NCBI GenBank assembly: GCA_964448105.1 | Contig: CAYUVK010000014.1 | Span: 1 to 64,000 of the forward strand | DNA length: 64,000 nucleotides | Direction: 5' to 3' | From: CAVQBP01 sp964448105 | GTDB lineage: Bacteria; Bacteroidota; Ignavibacteria; Ignavibacteriales; Ignavibacteriaceae | Shown here: in pieces, positions 46,987-55,698 of the stretch | Position numbering within the stretch: position 1 is the first letter of the stretch | Layout: each line of letters begins with the position of its first letter | Made by a program: the position numbers and the translations under genes | The notes under the pieces: model-generated | The model's input: only the letters and a program-made list of their open reading frames with translations | What the model was told of the DNA's origin: nothing | Databases searched by the model: none

Positions 46987-47362
46987 TTTCCTCTTTTTAC
47001 TTTCAAGATAACTGACTTTTAAATGAATTTTCAAAAATAACTATTTGGTTATGCTTATCAAAGCAGGGGATTTGTATCTTTTTTATAAAAAACTTTTTTG
47101 ATGTATTATAAATCAAAAATTATCAACAAAATTTTAACCCAAATTTGTCATTAGAAAATAAAGGATATTTAGCAAAGCGATGAATTTTCATCACTTACAA
47201 AATAATATTGTTATCAAAAACTATATGTTTTAATTACAGTAAACCTTAAAGACTTTAGCGAGTCTAACTTATTCTATTCAAATAAGTTATCTAATGTTTT
47301 TTCTAATGGCGGTCATTAGAAATTTTTCCTATTGACAAATCTGGGTTTAAATATTTTTTAAT
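46987..47362. other. Divergent intergenic region between proS and ppa with two hairpins
   Basis: No gene is seen. Two inverted repeats lie close together: TAACTTATT/AATAAGTTA (47265-47289, 7-nt loop) and TTTCTAATG/CATTAGAAA (47300-47322). TTGACA at 47333-47338 resembles a -35 element, but no good -10 follows at 17 bp. Confidence 0.5.
47300..47322 (+). terminator. Terminator-like hairpin upstream of ppa
   Basis: Nine-bp perfect stem (TTTCTAATG/CATTAGAAA) with GCGGT loop, followed at once by TTTTT (47323-47327). It lies 41 bp before the ppa start with no plus-strand gene ahead of it, so it may act as a leader attenuator or as the 3' end of a small RNA. Confidence 0.5.
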
Positions 47363-47917
47363 ATGAAAGATTATAATCCATGGCATACAGTAAGCAGCGG
47401 CAAAGATGCGCCGAAAATAGTAAACAGCATAATAGAAATTCCCAAAGGTTCAAAAGGAAAATATGAACTTGATAAAAAGAGCGGACTTTTAAAGCTCGAC
47501 CGTGTTTTATTTTCTGCTGTTTATTATCCAGTAAATTATGGATTTATTCCGAGAACTTACTGTGACGACCGAGATCCTTTGGACATTCTGGTAATTTGTT
47601 CTATTGATGTTGCTCCATTATGCATTGTTGAATCGAAAGTAATTGGCGCTATGCATATGATTGATAACAATGAGCGGGACGATAAAATTATCTCAGTTGC
47701 GAAGAATGACATGTCTATTAATTATATAAATGATATAAAAGAGCTGCCGCCACACACTTCGGTGGAATTAGAAAAATTTTTTGAAGATTATAAAAAGCTT
47801 GAACATAAAGAGGTTGTTGTCCAGGAGTTTCTTGGAAAAGAGGAGGCTTATAAGATAATTAACGAAAGCATTGATTTATATAATCAAAAGATTGAGTTTC
47901 TTGATCCAGCAGGATAG
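47363..47917 (+). CDS. ppa: Inorganic pyrophosphatase (family I)
   Basis: Hydrolyses pyrophosphate to phosphate. 184 residues with the family I pattern: IEIPKGSKGKYELD (about 27-40), VYYPVNYGFIPRTYCDDRDPLDIL (about 55-78, including the metal-binding Asp set D-x-D-P-x-D) and MIDNNERDDKIISVA (second Asp cluster). The ATG at 47363 has no clear ribosome binding site, so translation may be weak or leaderless. The upstream hairpin at 47300-47322 may control it. Confidence 0.93.
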   Translation: MKDYNPWHTVSSGKDAPKIVNSIIEIPKGSKGKYELDKKSGLLKLDRVLFSAVYYPVNYGFIPRTYCDDRDPLDILVICSIDVAPLCIVESKVIGAMHMIDNNERDDKIISVAKNDMSINYINDIKELPPHTSVELEKFFEDYKKLEHKEVVVQEFLGKEEAYKIINESIDLYNQKIEFLDPAG

Positions 47918-47955
47918 ATAAACATAATTTCATAATCTTCGCGTACAACAATTTG

Positions 47956-47990
47956 AGATTAAGATTAGGATTAAGAGTAAGATTAAGATA
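47956..47990. repeat. Short degenerate tandem repeat (GATTAAG-like)
   Basis: Five imperfect repeats of the type GATTAAG/GATTAGG/GAGTAAG occupy about 35 bp in the gap between the convergent genes ppa and the U32 peptidase. It is a simple-sequence tract; no function is visible. Confidence 0.5.
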
Positions 47991-48001
47991 TTGAGCTGTA
48001 A

Positions 48002-49249
48002 TTAATTGCGGGTTTTTGAAACCAGGTAAACATGATCATTCGGACGAACTAATATATCGCAAGGGAAAGTTATTTTATCCCCTTTTTCAACTGCTTCTAT
48101 TTTAACGTCATCTTTTATTATATTTTCCAGCCTCAAATTAATAACCCCGGTAGTTGGACCCGTAATTAAAATATCATCGTTTATTTTTAAACTTCCAGAT
48201 TCGATTCTGACATAAGCTGCCTTTGCTTTCTTATAATAGTTCAAAACTTTGCCTGCAAATATTTTTTTTGATATTGCTTTGCTACCGTAAATATCAGCAT
48301 AATCGTCGGAACTTGGCTTTCCAAAATAAAAACCTGATGAAAAACCCCGGTTATAAACCGTTTCCAATTCTTTAAGAAAATCTTTTTTTGTCGCGCTGTT
48401 AAGTTTGCCTTGATAATAAAGCTCTATTGCCTTTCTATAAACAGATACAACTTTTGATGCATATTCAGGACTTCTTTTTCGTCCTTCAATTTTAAATGAA
48501 TTTATTCCGGCTTCAATTAATCTATCAATAAATTCTATTGTGCAAAGATCGTTTGGTGACAAGACATAATCTTCCCCTATTATTAGCGATTTGTCGATAG
48601 ATTTATCATAAACTTCGTATTCTCTTCTGCATGGCTGAATGCATTCCCCTTGATTCGCACTTTTACCAAATAAGTGATGACTCATGAAGCATCTGCCGCT
48701 TACTGCGATACACATTGCTCCATGCACAAAAGCTTCAATCTCAATATCTGTTTTCTCCCTAATTTTCTTTATTTCTTCTAAAGAACATTCCCTTGCTAGA
48801 ACTACTCTTTCTGCACCAAGTTTTTTATAAAATTCAACGCTCATAGAGTTGGAGATAGATGCTTGAGTAGATATACAGAAAGGTATTTCATATTCTTTAC
48901 ATTTTTCAATTACGGACAAATCCCAGCAAATAATCCTATCAACCTCGGCTTTTTTTGCCGAGGGAACTATTTCATTAAGCTCTTTCATTTCATTTTCAAG
49001 AACTATAGAATTTAGTGTGAGATATGTCTTTACATTATGTTCCTTGCAAAAAGAAGTTATTTTATCCAATTCCTCTAATTTAAAATTTGCAGCCTTAGAT
49101 CGCATATTCAACTTTTCAACTCCAAAATAAACAGCATCAGCACCAGAGCTAACCACTGCAGACAGCATAGTCCAGTTACCGGCAGGGGCCATTAACTCGG
49201 GAGTTGATAATTGGTCGTTGGTGGTTGGAGGTTGGTTATTTAGAATCAT
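48002..49249 (-). CDS. Peptidase U32-family protein
   Basis: About 415 residues, related to the collagenase-like/tRNA-hydroxylation U32 proteins. The core starts with PELMAPAGNWTMLSAVVSSG, and the signature is EAFVHGAMCIAVSGRCFMSHHL, followed by ECIQPCRREYEV with a Cys set. The open frame extends to an ATG at 49351 and beyond, but the upstream part is the tail of a broken four-helix-bundle gene, so the ATG at 49249 is used here; an ATG at 49192 just before APAGNW is also possible. The codons for NNQPPTTND come from the flanking repeat, so the natural 5' end has probably been changed by the insertion. Confidence 0.85.
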   Translation of the reverse strand: MILNNQPPTTNDQLSTPELMAPAGNWTMLSAVVSSGADAVYFGVEKLNMRSKAANFKLEELDKITSFCKEHNVKTYLTLNSIVLENEMKELNEIVPSAKKAEVDRIICWDLSVIEKCKEYEIPFCISTQASISNSMSVEFYKKLGAERVVLARECSLEEIKKIREKTDIEIEAFVHGAMCIAVSGRCFMSHHLFGKSANQGECIQPCRREYEVYDKSIDKSLIIGEDYVLSPNDLCTIEFIDRLIEAGINSFKIEGRKRSPEYASKVVSVYRKAIELYYQGKLNSATKKDFLKELETVYNRGFSSGFYFGKPSSDDYADIYGSKAISKKIFAGKVLNYYKKAKAAYVRIESGSLKINDDILITGPTTGVINLRLENIIKDDVKIEAVEKGDKITFPCDILVRPNDHVYLVSKTRN

Positions 49250-49639
49250 ATTTCTTTTAATCTTTTGTTCTAGGAAATTTATATAAGCGCTAAGTTTTGG
49301 TAAAAGTTCGTCTAAAATATTCTTAATTTCTTTGATTTCATTTTCTTTCAATAATTTTCTTTTATAAGATCTTCTTAACTAATGTTTTGTCTCAAATAAT
49401 GAATCACGGGCAATTTTACAAAATCTTTTAAAATCCAGATCACTTCCTTTACCGGAGCCTTCTGCAATATTAGCGCCAATACTATCGGAAGCATCTACAA
49501 TTTGCTTCCCGATAGTATCTTTTGCAAAATAATCCTATGTTAAAACTAAATCCCAAATTAAATCCGCAAGTCTTTCAGACAACTTGTAAATTTCAAGATT
49601 TTCAAATCTTGATTTAGACATATTTACCAACCTCCAACC
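49223..49639. repeat. 14-bp perfect inverted repeat bracketing the broken four-helix-bundle gene
   Basis: GGTTGGAGGTTGGT at 49223-49236 and its exact complement ACCAACCTCCAACC at 49626-49639 lie 13 bp after and 4 bp before the pseudogene. The outer flanks on both sides continue with similar low-complexity ACCAAC/CTCCAAC units. The arm is much richer in G/C than the surroundings, so a chance match is unlikely. Confidence 0.65.
49250..49621 (-). pseudogene. Broken four-helix-bundle (S23/IVS-type) gene, two in-frame amber codons
   Basis: Reading from an ATG at 49621 gives a full-length family member of 124 codons: SRFENLEIYKLSERLADLIW, DYFAKDTIGKQIVDASDSIG, ANIAEGSGKGSDLDFKRF, ARDSLFETKH, LRRSYKRKLLKENEIKEI. 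Two TAG codons interrupt it, codon 29 (49535-49537) and codon 81 (49379-49381). Both stand where relatives have Trp (V-x-x-W-D-Y-F-A-K-D and E-T-K-x-W-L-R-R), so each is a single TGG-to-TAG change. There is no frameshift, and the frame runs on into the U32 peptidase. It is probably inactive, unless amber codons are read through. Confidence 0.8.
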
Positions 49640-49664
49640 GTCTACCTCCAACTACCATCTTTTA

Positions 49665-50909
49665 CTATTTTTCTTCCCAAATCTTACTAATCTCCGCAAT
49701 AATTTTTACAGCCATTTCCATATCTTGAACGGCAACCCACTCTTCTTTTGAATGAAAACTATGTTCACCGGCAAAAATATTAGGACAAGGCAATCCCATA
49801 AATGAAAGTTTGGATCCATCCGTACCCCCTCTAATCGGATTCATTATCGGTTCTATCCCGTAACGTTTCATAGCTTCAACGGCATATTCTTCAACCTGAG
49901 GATGTTGATTTAAAACTTCTTTCATATTTCTATATTGTTCATTTACTTCAAAATCAAATTTAGCCCCCGGAAATTTATTCACGGCTTCTTGAGCCAAATT
50001 TTTAAGTATATCTTCATATTCGCTTAATTTTCCTGTTATGAAATCTCTTATAATAAATTTAACTGTAGTCATCTCTTCATTTCCATTAAACGAAACAGGA
50101 TGAACATAACCTTCTCTTTTATCTGTTGTTTCAGGAGATAATTTATCTTTCGGTAGACTTTCAATAAAAGCGGATGCAACTTTCATTGAGTTGATCATTA
50201 TTCCTTTAGCATAACCTGGATGAATATTTTTACCGATAAATTTAATTGTTACTCCATCAGCACTAAATGATTCAGTTTCAACTTCTCCCCGGCTTTGACC
50301 ATCCACTGTATAAGCATATTTAGCATCATACTTTTTTACATCAAATTTTTCTGTTCCTCTGCCAACTTCTTCATCGGGAGTGAAACATATTTTTATTGCT
50401 CCATGCTTTACTTCGGGGTGTGAAAGGAGATAATTAACAGCATCCATAATTTCTGCAACACCGGCTTTATTATCGGCACCGAGCAATGTAGTTCCGTCTG
50501 CAGTAATAATATCAAATCCTTTCATATTTTTTAGATCAGGATTCTCGCTTTCTTTAATTACGACATTACCTTTTTGAAGCTTAATGTCCCCTCCCTGATA
50601 ATTTTTATTTATTATAGGATTAACATTTGCTCCAGTTACGGCAGGTGAAGTATCCACATGTGCAATAAAACCAATTGCCGGAACATCTTTATTTGTATTA
50701 GAGGGAAGTGTTGCCATTACATACCCATTATCATCCATATGTGCATCTTCAAGTCCCAATTCTTTTAGTTCTTTTGCAAGGTCTTTTGATAAATTTTTCT
50801 GCTTTTCAGTGCTTGGAAAAGATTGTGAATCATCATCGGACTGTGTATCATATTTTACATAGCGTAAAAATCTTTCTACACAAGTAAACTTATAACTGTC
50901 ATCGAACAT
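49665..50909 (-). CDS. pepT: Peptidase T (tripeptidase)
   Basis: Zinc aminotripeptidase of the M20 family, 414 residues, cytoplasmic. Metal ligands and catalytic residues are visible: His84 and Asp86 (FIAHVDTSP), Asp146 (LLGADNKAG), Glu180-Glu181 (FTPDEEVGRG) and the late His in GEHSFHSKEEW; the dimerisation domain is in the middle (NIHPGYAKGIMINS). It removes the N-terminal residue of tripeptides. GGAGG stands before the ATG at 50909, one of the strongest ribosome binding sites in the window. Confidence 0.94.
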   Translation of the reverse strand: MFDDSYKFTCVERFLRYVKYDTQSDDDSQSFPSTEKQKNLSKDLAKELKELGLEDAHMDDNGYVMATLPSNTNKDVPAIGFIAHVDTSPAVTGANVNPIINKNYQGGDIKLQKGNVVIKESENPDLKNMKGFDIITADGTTLLGADNKAGVAEIMDAVNYLLSHPEVKHGAIKICFTPDEEVGRGTEKFDVKKYDAKYAYTVDGQSRGEVETESFSADGVTIKFIGKNIHPGYAKGIMINSMKVASAFIESLPKDKLSPETTDKREGYVHPVSFNGNEEMTTVKFIIRDFITGKLSEYEDILKNLAQEAVNKFPGAKFDFEVNEQYRNMKEVLNQHPQVEEYAVEAMKRYGIEPIMNPIRGGTDGSKLSFMGLPCPNIFAGEHSFHSKEEWVAVQDMEMAVKIIAEISKIWEEK

Positions 50910-51258
50910 TGTAACCTCCGTATTTTTTACAGGTTTATTTTGTTAAATCAACTTTTCAAATTCCACTTAAAGATTCTTTTACGATTGATGTATCAAGGAA
51001 ATAATCCAACAAAATAATTCCCTGCACATTAAATATTTGAATTTTTTTTAGTATATAAATTTCAAAGATATATTGTTAATCTAAGAAAAAATCAATTGAA
51101 ATATTCCGAATCCTATAGATTTTTACTCCCATTTAAAAGGCAACTCATCGAATACTTGCTCATGTTACATTAGTTATAACTTTTGATACATATCTGGTAG
51201 AGAAGTCATTTTATATTTCCGAGGTTTGATATGTAAGAAAAGGGATATTAAAACAATA
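50910..51258. other. Divergent intergenic region between pepT and the HEAT-repeat gene
   Basis: AT-rich and without a visible gene, RNA or repeat. It must hold both promoters. A TTG at 51226 extends the downstream frame by 11 codons, but that start is not preferred. Confidence 0.5.
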
Positions 51259-51678
51259 ATGAAATTAAGAACTAAATTAATAAAATATATATTCCAAACA
51301 GTTTTTATGCTGATTATCTTCTCGGCAATTGCATTTTCACAAACGAATAAATTAGCAGTATCAGCAGATAAGAATACAAAGGTCGAAGCAAACTATATAT
51401 CAGGATTATATTCTAATAATGAATCATTAAGAGTAAATAGTGCTTATATGCTGGGAGAGATGAAATCAGAAAAAGCTGTAATACCTTTGATGGATATGTT
51501 CAGGAGAGAGAAAAATGATGGTGTAAAGTTGGTTGCTGCTTTATCCTTGTTAAAAATTGGTGATCCGAGGGGTATATTTTTAATAAAGAGATCAATAGAA
51601 TTAAAAGAAAATGATGGAGTTAATATTATACTCCAGCATTTATACAAAGATTATAGTCAAAAAACAAATGAAATTTAA
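51259..51678 (+). CDS. Small exported HEAT-repeat protein
   Basis: About 139 residues. The ATG at 51259 is chosen because it starts a signal peptide (LRTKLIKYIFQTVFMLIIF, cleaved near AFSQ); the TTG at 51226 adds a short basic stretch. The mature part contains two HEAT/PBS-lyase-like helix pairs: SLRVNSAYMLGEMKSEKAVIPLMDMF and VKLVAALSLLKIGDPRGIFLI. Such repeats bind proteins; the partner is unknown. A strong terminator follows at 51732. Confidence 0.65.
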   Translation: MKLRTKLIKYIFQTVFMLIIFSAIAFSQTNKLAVSADKNTKVEANYISGLYSNNESLRVNSAYMLGEMKSEKAVIPLMDMFRREKNDGVKLVAALSLLKIGDPRGIFLIKRSIELKENDGVNIILQHLYKDYSQKTNEI

Positions 51679-51731
51679 ATAAATAGAAAACCCATAGCCC
51701 AAGCACAATCCCTTCTCCTATAAGGGGAGAA

Positions 51732-51755
51732 ATACCCCACACAATTGTGGGGTAT
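51732..51755 (+). terminator. Strong Rho-independent terminator
   Basis: Perfect 10-bp stem (ATACCCCACA/TGTGGGGTAT) with a CAAT loop and a run of T after it, downstream of the HEAT-repeat gene. A second, smaller hairpin (TTCTCC/GGAGAA, 51713-51731) directly precedes it. Confidence 0.85.
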
Positions 51756-51909
51756 TTTTTTAATAATGTGGGTTAAATCATATTTAACAAGTCAAAATCA
51801 AATAAAATGCTAAAATTTATTTTGTTTTTGGTAAATAATAATACTATTTTAAAATAACAGCTTTAAAAAGCTGTTTTGTTTATTAATTATATTTCTTAGA
51901 GGTAAGTTA

Positions 51910-52161
51910 GTGAGTACTAAACTTTTTGTGGGTTCTCTCCCTTGGGCGGTAAACGATGAAACTTTACGTTCTACATTTGAAGCACATGGTAAAGTTGTTT
52001 CCGCAAAAGTGATTACAGACCGTCAAACCGGTAGGTCCAGAGGATTCGGTTTCGTTGAAATGGAATCTGAAACCGAAGCAAGTCAGGCGATTCAGGCTCT
52101 AAATGGTTCCCAGCTAAACGGCAGAAGTATAATTGTTAGTGAAGCAAAACCAAAAAGCTAA
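51910..52161 (+). CDS. Small RNA-binding protein with one RRM domain
   Basis: 83 residues, almost entirely one RNA recognition motif. RNP2 is LFVGSL (5-10) and RNP1 is RGFGFVEM (44-51). The type is common in cyanobacteria and Bacteroidota, where it binds single-stranded RNA and may work in cold response or RNA regulation. The start is GTG at 51910 with AGAGGT 7 nt upstream; the long AT-rich leader and the adjacent terminator mark it as a monocistronic gene. The C-terminus ends just after the domain (EAKPKS), without a glycine-rich tail. Confidence 0.93.
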   Translation: MSTKLFVGSLPWAVNDETLRSTFEAHGKVVSAKVITDRQTGRSRGFGFVEMESETEASQAIQALNGSQLNGRSIIVSEAKPKS

Positions 52162-52190
52162 TAAAATCCTGCAGGAAACTTGCTTTTGTT

Positions 52191-52217
52191 AAGCGCTCTT
52201 TTGGGGCGCTTTTTTTA
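52191..52217 (+). terminator. Rho-independent terminator of the RRM gene
   Basis: AAGCGCTC pairs with GGGCGCTT (8 bp, one G-T) around a 5-nt loop, followed by seven T, about 30 bp past the stop codon. Confidence 0.85.
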
Positions 52218-52232
52218 TCCCTTTTAATTTTC

Positions 52233-54641
52233 CTAAAAGATATAGGTATTAATACCTACTCTAAAATTATTTTTGCCTATATAATTTAATTTCCAGGCAA
52301 ATTCAATTTTTAAGGGAATTAAAACATGTCCAATCCCGAAACCGGCTTCATAAAAGGGATGGTTAAAGGTTTTTACAGGGTGTACTAAAATTGATTTGGA
52401 TCTATCGCTAATCTCTGAAATTCCAATATTAAGAAAATTGCTCAATAATATTTCCGAATCTTTTAGAAAAGGAATTTTCAACCACCGGAATATTTCATCT
52501 CTAAAATTATTTTCCAGAAAAATATTAAGAATTCTATCACCAAAAACTTCATTAATATTTAAGGCCCGGAAAGAATAACTTTGATATAGTCCATCAATAT
52601 TTCCAGGGGAACCGTATAGAATCTGGAACGGAAGCTTGCCGTTAGTATACATCCCGTATATTTTAAAGTCTAAAGAGGTGGATTTAAATGTATTTATCAT
52701 ACCAGAAGCGGATAATTCATACTTGGTAAAATCAAGATCACTCTTCAGAAATGATTTATTTGAATATGCAATATTCACTCTAAAGATAACATAAGAATTT
52801 CCCAAAGAAATTCTTCTTCGAAAAAAACCATCTTCAATATAATCTCTAAAATCAATTTTAAAGCCGCCGGTTAAAGCATTTATTTTTGTTTCATAAATAA
52901 CCGGATTCTCATCGAACTTTTCATTTTTATAGAATAACGCAAAATCAGTATTCTTATCTGCATTTCTATCGGTGTGATTTATAAAACCGGCATTTAAACT
53001 TAAAACAGGAAAAACTTCTCCTTCAAGATTTATCTTAAATCCTTTCGAGTAATAATACTCCCTGAAATCGTCTTTTAATACTATAGATGAAAAAGTTGAA
53101 ACAAGATCACTATATTCATCCGATGAACCGAATAATATATTTAGTTTATTAAAATAATTTGCCGATAAACTATACGTTCTATAATCACCAAAAAGATATT
53201 GAGCAGATAAATCTGTTTTAAATTTTTTATCTGAAAAACCATATGAAAATTTTAAATCGGAATTTAATCTTTTATCAAATAGATCATTAAAAAATAATCC
53301 AAAATCAATAGCATTCCCTTCAACACTATTGAAGTGATACATTCCCAGGGGCGCACTTGTAGAAAAGTTCTCGCTAAAGTTTATTTTATTAGATAAAGGG
53401 GAAAACTTATCCCAAAAAGAAACGGGTAAATTCCTGATACTATCAATTCTTTTATAAGCCGCTTGCTCTTCTATTGTGTTGGGGATTGACTGAATATTTC
53501 TCCAGTAAGAAGTATTTTTTTTATCCGCTCCGGGTAAGACCGTAACTCTAGCTTTGTCGAATAAATCTTCTTTCATTCTTATATTAATTTTATAATCATA
53601 TAAAATTGAATTTAAATCAAATCCGAACTTTACTAACCCTAAAACATTTGCTTTAACGAACAAACGATAATCCACAGGCATATAAATGGAATCAAAAGGT
53701 GAGAACTGCTGAAAGACTTCGACAGAATCAAAAATGCCGCCGATATTTGCAGTCCTGTTTAATTGAAGATCAACTTTAATTAAATCATATGTATCACCGG
53801 TAATAAAAATATCTCCGGTAAACCCGGGATCTGAAGGATCTTCCGGCGACATATAAATTTGATATACCATCTGGCTGTCAATTGCCAATGTTTTTTTTAT
53901 ATAAAAGTAATAATAATCCAAAGCATTACTAGCTAAAGGTCCGGGAAGATCATTACCGAGGAAATTGATATTATTTTCGTAAAAGCTCTTAATTATTCTA
54001 CCACCTGTTAAAGTATTTATTTGCGGCGGAAAATTTGCGGTCTGTTTCCGCGCCACAATTATTTCTTTATAATCATCCGGTTTTTTATAATACCCTTTAC
54101 TTTCATTTTCCAGAATACCTGTTATTTTTAAAGGAATGGTATCATTTGCTCCTAAGCTTACATTTACCCTATTTCCGTGTGCACTTATATCATGCTGGGT
54201 TTTTATTAATCCTTTTGTATAAGCTTCAAATTCATAATCATTTAATTTTTTATTTCTTTCTTCCTTCTTTAATATTGCTTTTTCTATTATAGCTATTGCA
54301 GGATTTATGCCTGGTTTAACAACAACTTCAGGCAACTGAATATCGGAAGGAGATAAATAAAAATTCACACCGGTTAAATTTTGAATTACTGAGATTGATA
54401 ATGTATCTGAATTATACCCGATATAGGAAACAACCAGCAAATATTTTCCTGCATTTAGCTTCAGTTCATAATCACCTTCTTTATTAGCGGCTGTTCCGTT
54501 GGTTGAATTAAGAACTCTAATGTTTGCATAGGATAATAACTGATGTGTAACTTTATTTTCAACCCTGCCATCAATTGTATATTGCTGGGCGTAGATTATA
54601 GAAGAAAAAAAAATTACAATCAATAATATTTTTTTATTCAT
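52233..54641 (-). CDS. DUF5686-type outer-membrane protein with carboxypeptidase-regulatory-like domain
   Basis: 802 residues. Signal peptide (ending YAQ), then a CarboxypepD_reg-like domain (about 20-105: TIDGRVENKVTHQLLSYANI, then GDYELKLNAGKYLLVVSYIGY), a DUF5686-like middle (VKPGINPAIAIIEKAILKKEERN, NDYEFEAYTKGLIK) and a C-terminal barrel-like region ending in an aromatic residue (GINTYIF). Members are abundant outer-membrane proteins of Bacteroidota; the role is unknown. No TonB box is seen. It is convergent with the RRM gene. Confidence 0.8.
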   Translation of the reverse strand: MNKKILLIVIFFSSIIYAQQYTIDGRVENKVTHQLLSYANIRVLNSTNGTAANKEGDYELKLNAGKYLLVVSYIGYNSDTLSISVIQNLTGVNFYLSPSDIQLPEVVVKPGINPAIAIIEKAILKKEERNKKLNDYEFEAYTKGLIKTQHDISAHGNRVNVSLGANDTIPLKITGILENESKGYYKKPDDYKEIIVARKQTANFPPQINTLTGGRIIKSFYENNINFLGNDLPGPLASNALDYYYFYIKKTLAIDSQMVYQIYMSPEDPSDPGFTGDIFITGDTYDLIKVDLQLNRTANIGGIFDSVEVFQQFSPFDSIYMPVDYRLFVKANVLGLVKFGFDLNSILYDYKINIRMKEDLFDKARVTVLPGADKKNTSYWRNIQSIPNTIEEQAAYKRIDSIRNLPVSFWDKFSPLSNKINFSENFSTSAPLGMYHFNSVEGNAIDFGLFFNDLFDKRLNSDLKFSYGFSDKKFKTDLSAQYLFGDYRTYSLSANYFNKLNILFGSSDEYSDLVSTFSSIVLKDDFREYYYSKGFKINLEGEVFPVLSLNAGFINHTDRNADKNTDFALFYKNEKFDENPVIYETKINALTGGFKIDFRDYIEDGFFRRRISLGNSYVIFRVNIAYSNKSFLKSDLDFTKYELSASGMINTFKSTSLDFKIYGMYTNGKLPFQILYGSPGNIDGLYQSYSFRALNINEVFGDRILNIFLENNFRDEIFRWLKIPFLKDSEILLSNFLNIGISEISDRSKSILVHPVKTFNHPFYEAGFGIGHVLIPLKIEFAWKLNYIGKNNFRVGINTYIF

Positions 54642-54838
54642 TTCAACTTTATATATGTTTATTATAAAAAATACGGATATTTGTTAAATAGAAATAATAT
54701 AAAAAGAATTCATTGTATTCTGATGAAGGACAAAGAGATGTTCCCGGTTTCTTAATGAAAAATTAACTAATTATTTTATTAAAATGAATATCATTCCCTG
54801 GTAAAAAACTAAATAACTTACCTGGATTACTTTTGGAG

Positions 54839-55633
54839 ATGAATCAATATTATTTAATTCTGCAAATATTGCTTGTATTAAACTTAACGGGACAGACTAA
54901 ACTTGACACGGCAAGAAATACAATACGAAGAAATATCCAAAGCAATATCCCTGCCGGTGAAAAAATATCAAGTAATAAAGTCGACTCATTAGAGATAAAC
55001 GGGGAAAAAGTAATAGATAATTATATCTCTGCAATCGGGGGAAGAGATCTTATAAATAATATAATGGATAGAACAACATATATTACAGGCAGGGTGAGAA
55101 ACATGGATATCAAAATTGTTGTTTACCAAAAAATCCCAAATAAGTATTTCCAGACAATTGAACTGGGAGCTGCAAAACAAAAAATTATTTTTAACGGTAA
55201 AAAAGGAGTAATAATAACTGACAATGGAACCCAGGAGATTCAAGGTCTTGATCTTGAAAAACTTAAATATGAAGCAACAATGCAGCTGCTTTTATATTTA
55301 AATGCATACAATGTAAAAGCAGAACTTAAAGGAGTTGAAAAAGTAAGAGGAACTACTGCTTTTAAATTAATACTTAAATTCCCCGGTAATATGAAATGGA
55401 CCCAATATTATAATTCAACTACATTCCTTAAAGTAAAGGAAGTGAAACCTATTAGTTCCCCCCAGGGTGAAACAGTTAATCAAGAAACTTACTTTAGTAA
55501 TTATCGTGAAGTAGATGGAATTGTATATCCTTTTACAATTAAGCAATTTTTAGGTTCATCAAAATTTGAATTTTATGTTGATTCAATAAAAATCAATACC
55601 GGTTTAAGCGACCGGAATTTCGAAATTGAATAA
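54839..55633 (+). CDS. Exported LolA/outer-membrane-lipoprotein-sorting-like protein
   Basis: 264 residues. The ATG at 54839 starts a signal peptide (NQYYLILQILLVLNLTGQ); GGAG lies immediately before it, and a TTG at 54833 is an alternative. The mature part has IDNYISAIGG, then KIVVYQKIPNKYFQTI, GTTAFKLILKF and YYNSTTFLKVK, and a final YREVDGIVYPFTI. This is the half-barrel pattern of LolA/LolB-like and outer-membrane-lipoprotein-sorting proteins that bind hydrophobic ligands in the periplasm. The true partner is unknown. Confidence 0.65.
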   Translation: MNQYYLILQILLVLNLTGQTKLDTARNTIRRNIQSNIPAGEKISSNKVDSLEINGEKVIDNYISAIGGRDLINNIMDRTTYITGRVRNMDIKIVVYQKIPNKYFQTIELGAAKQKIIFNGKKGVIITDNGTQEIQGLDLEKLKYEATMQLLLYLNAYNVKAELKGVEKVRGTTAFKLILKFPGNMKWTQYYNSTTFLKVKEVKPISSPQGETVNQETYFSNYREVDGIVYPFTIKQFLGSSKFEFYVDSIKINTGLSDRNFEIE

Positions 55634-55698
55634 ATTAGATTGATGACTATATCAATTAGATTTGTTTTGGTTAATTATTAAACATTCAAAGAAACATA

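Noticed and set aside
46987..47362. Possible T-box or other riboswitch before proS
   Set aside because: The clear hairpins have their T-run on the plus strand, away from proS, and no T-box sequence or specifier is visible on the minus strand.
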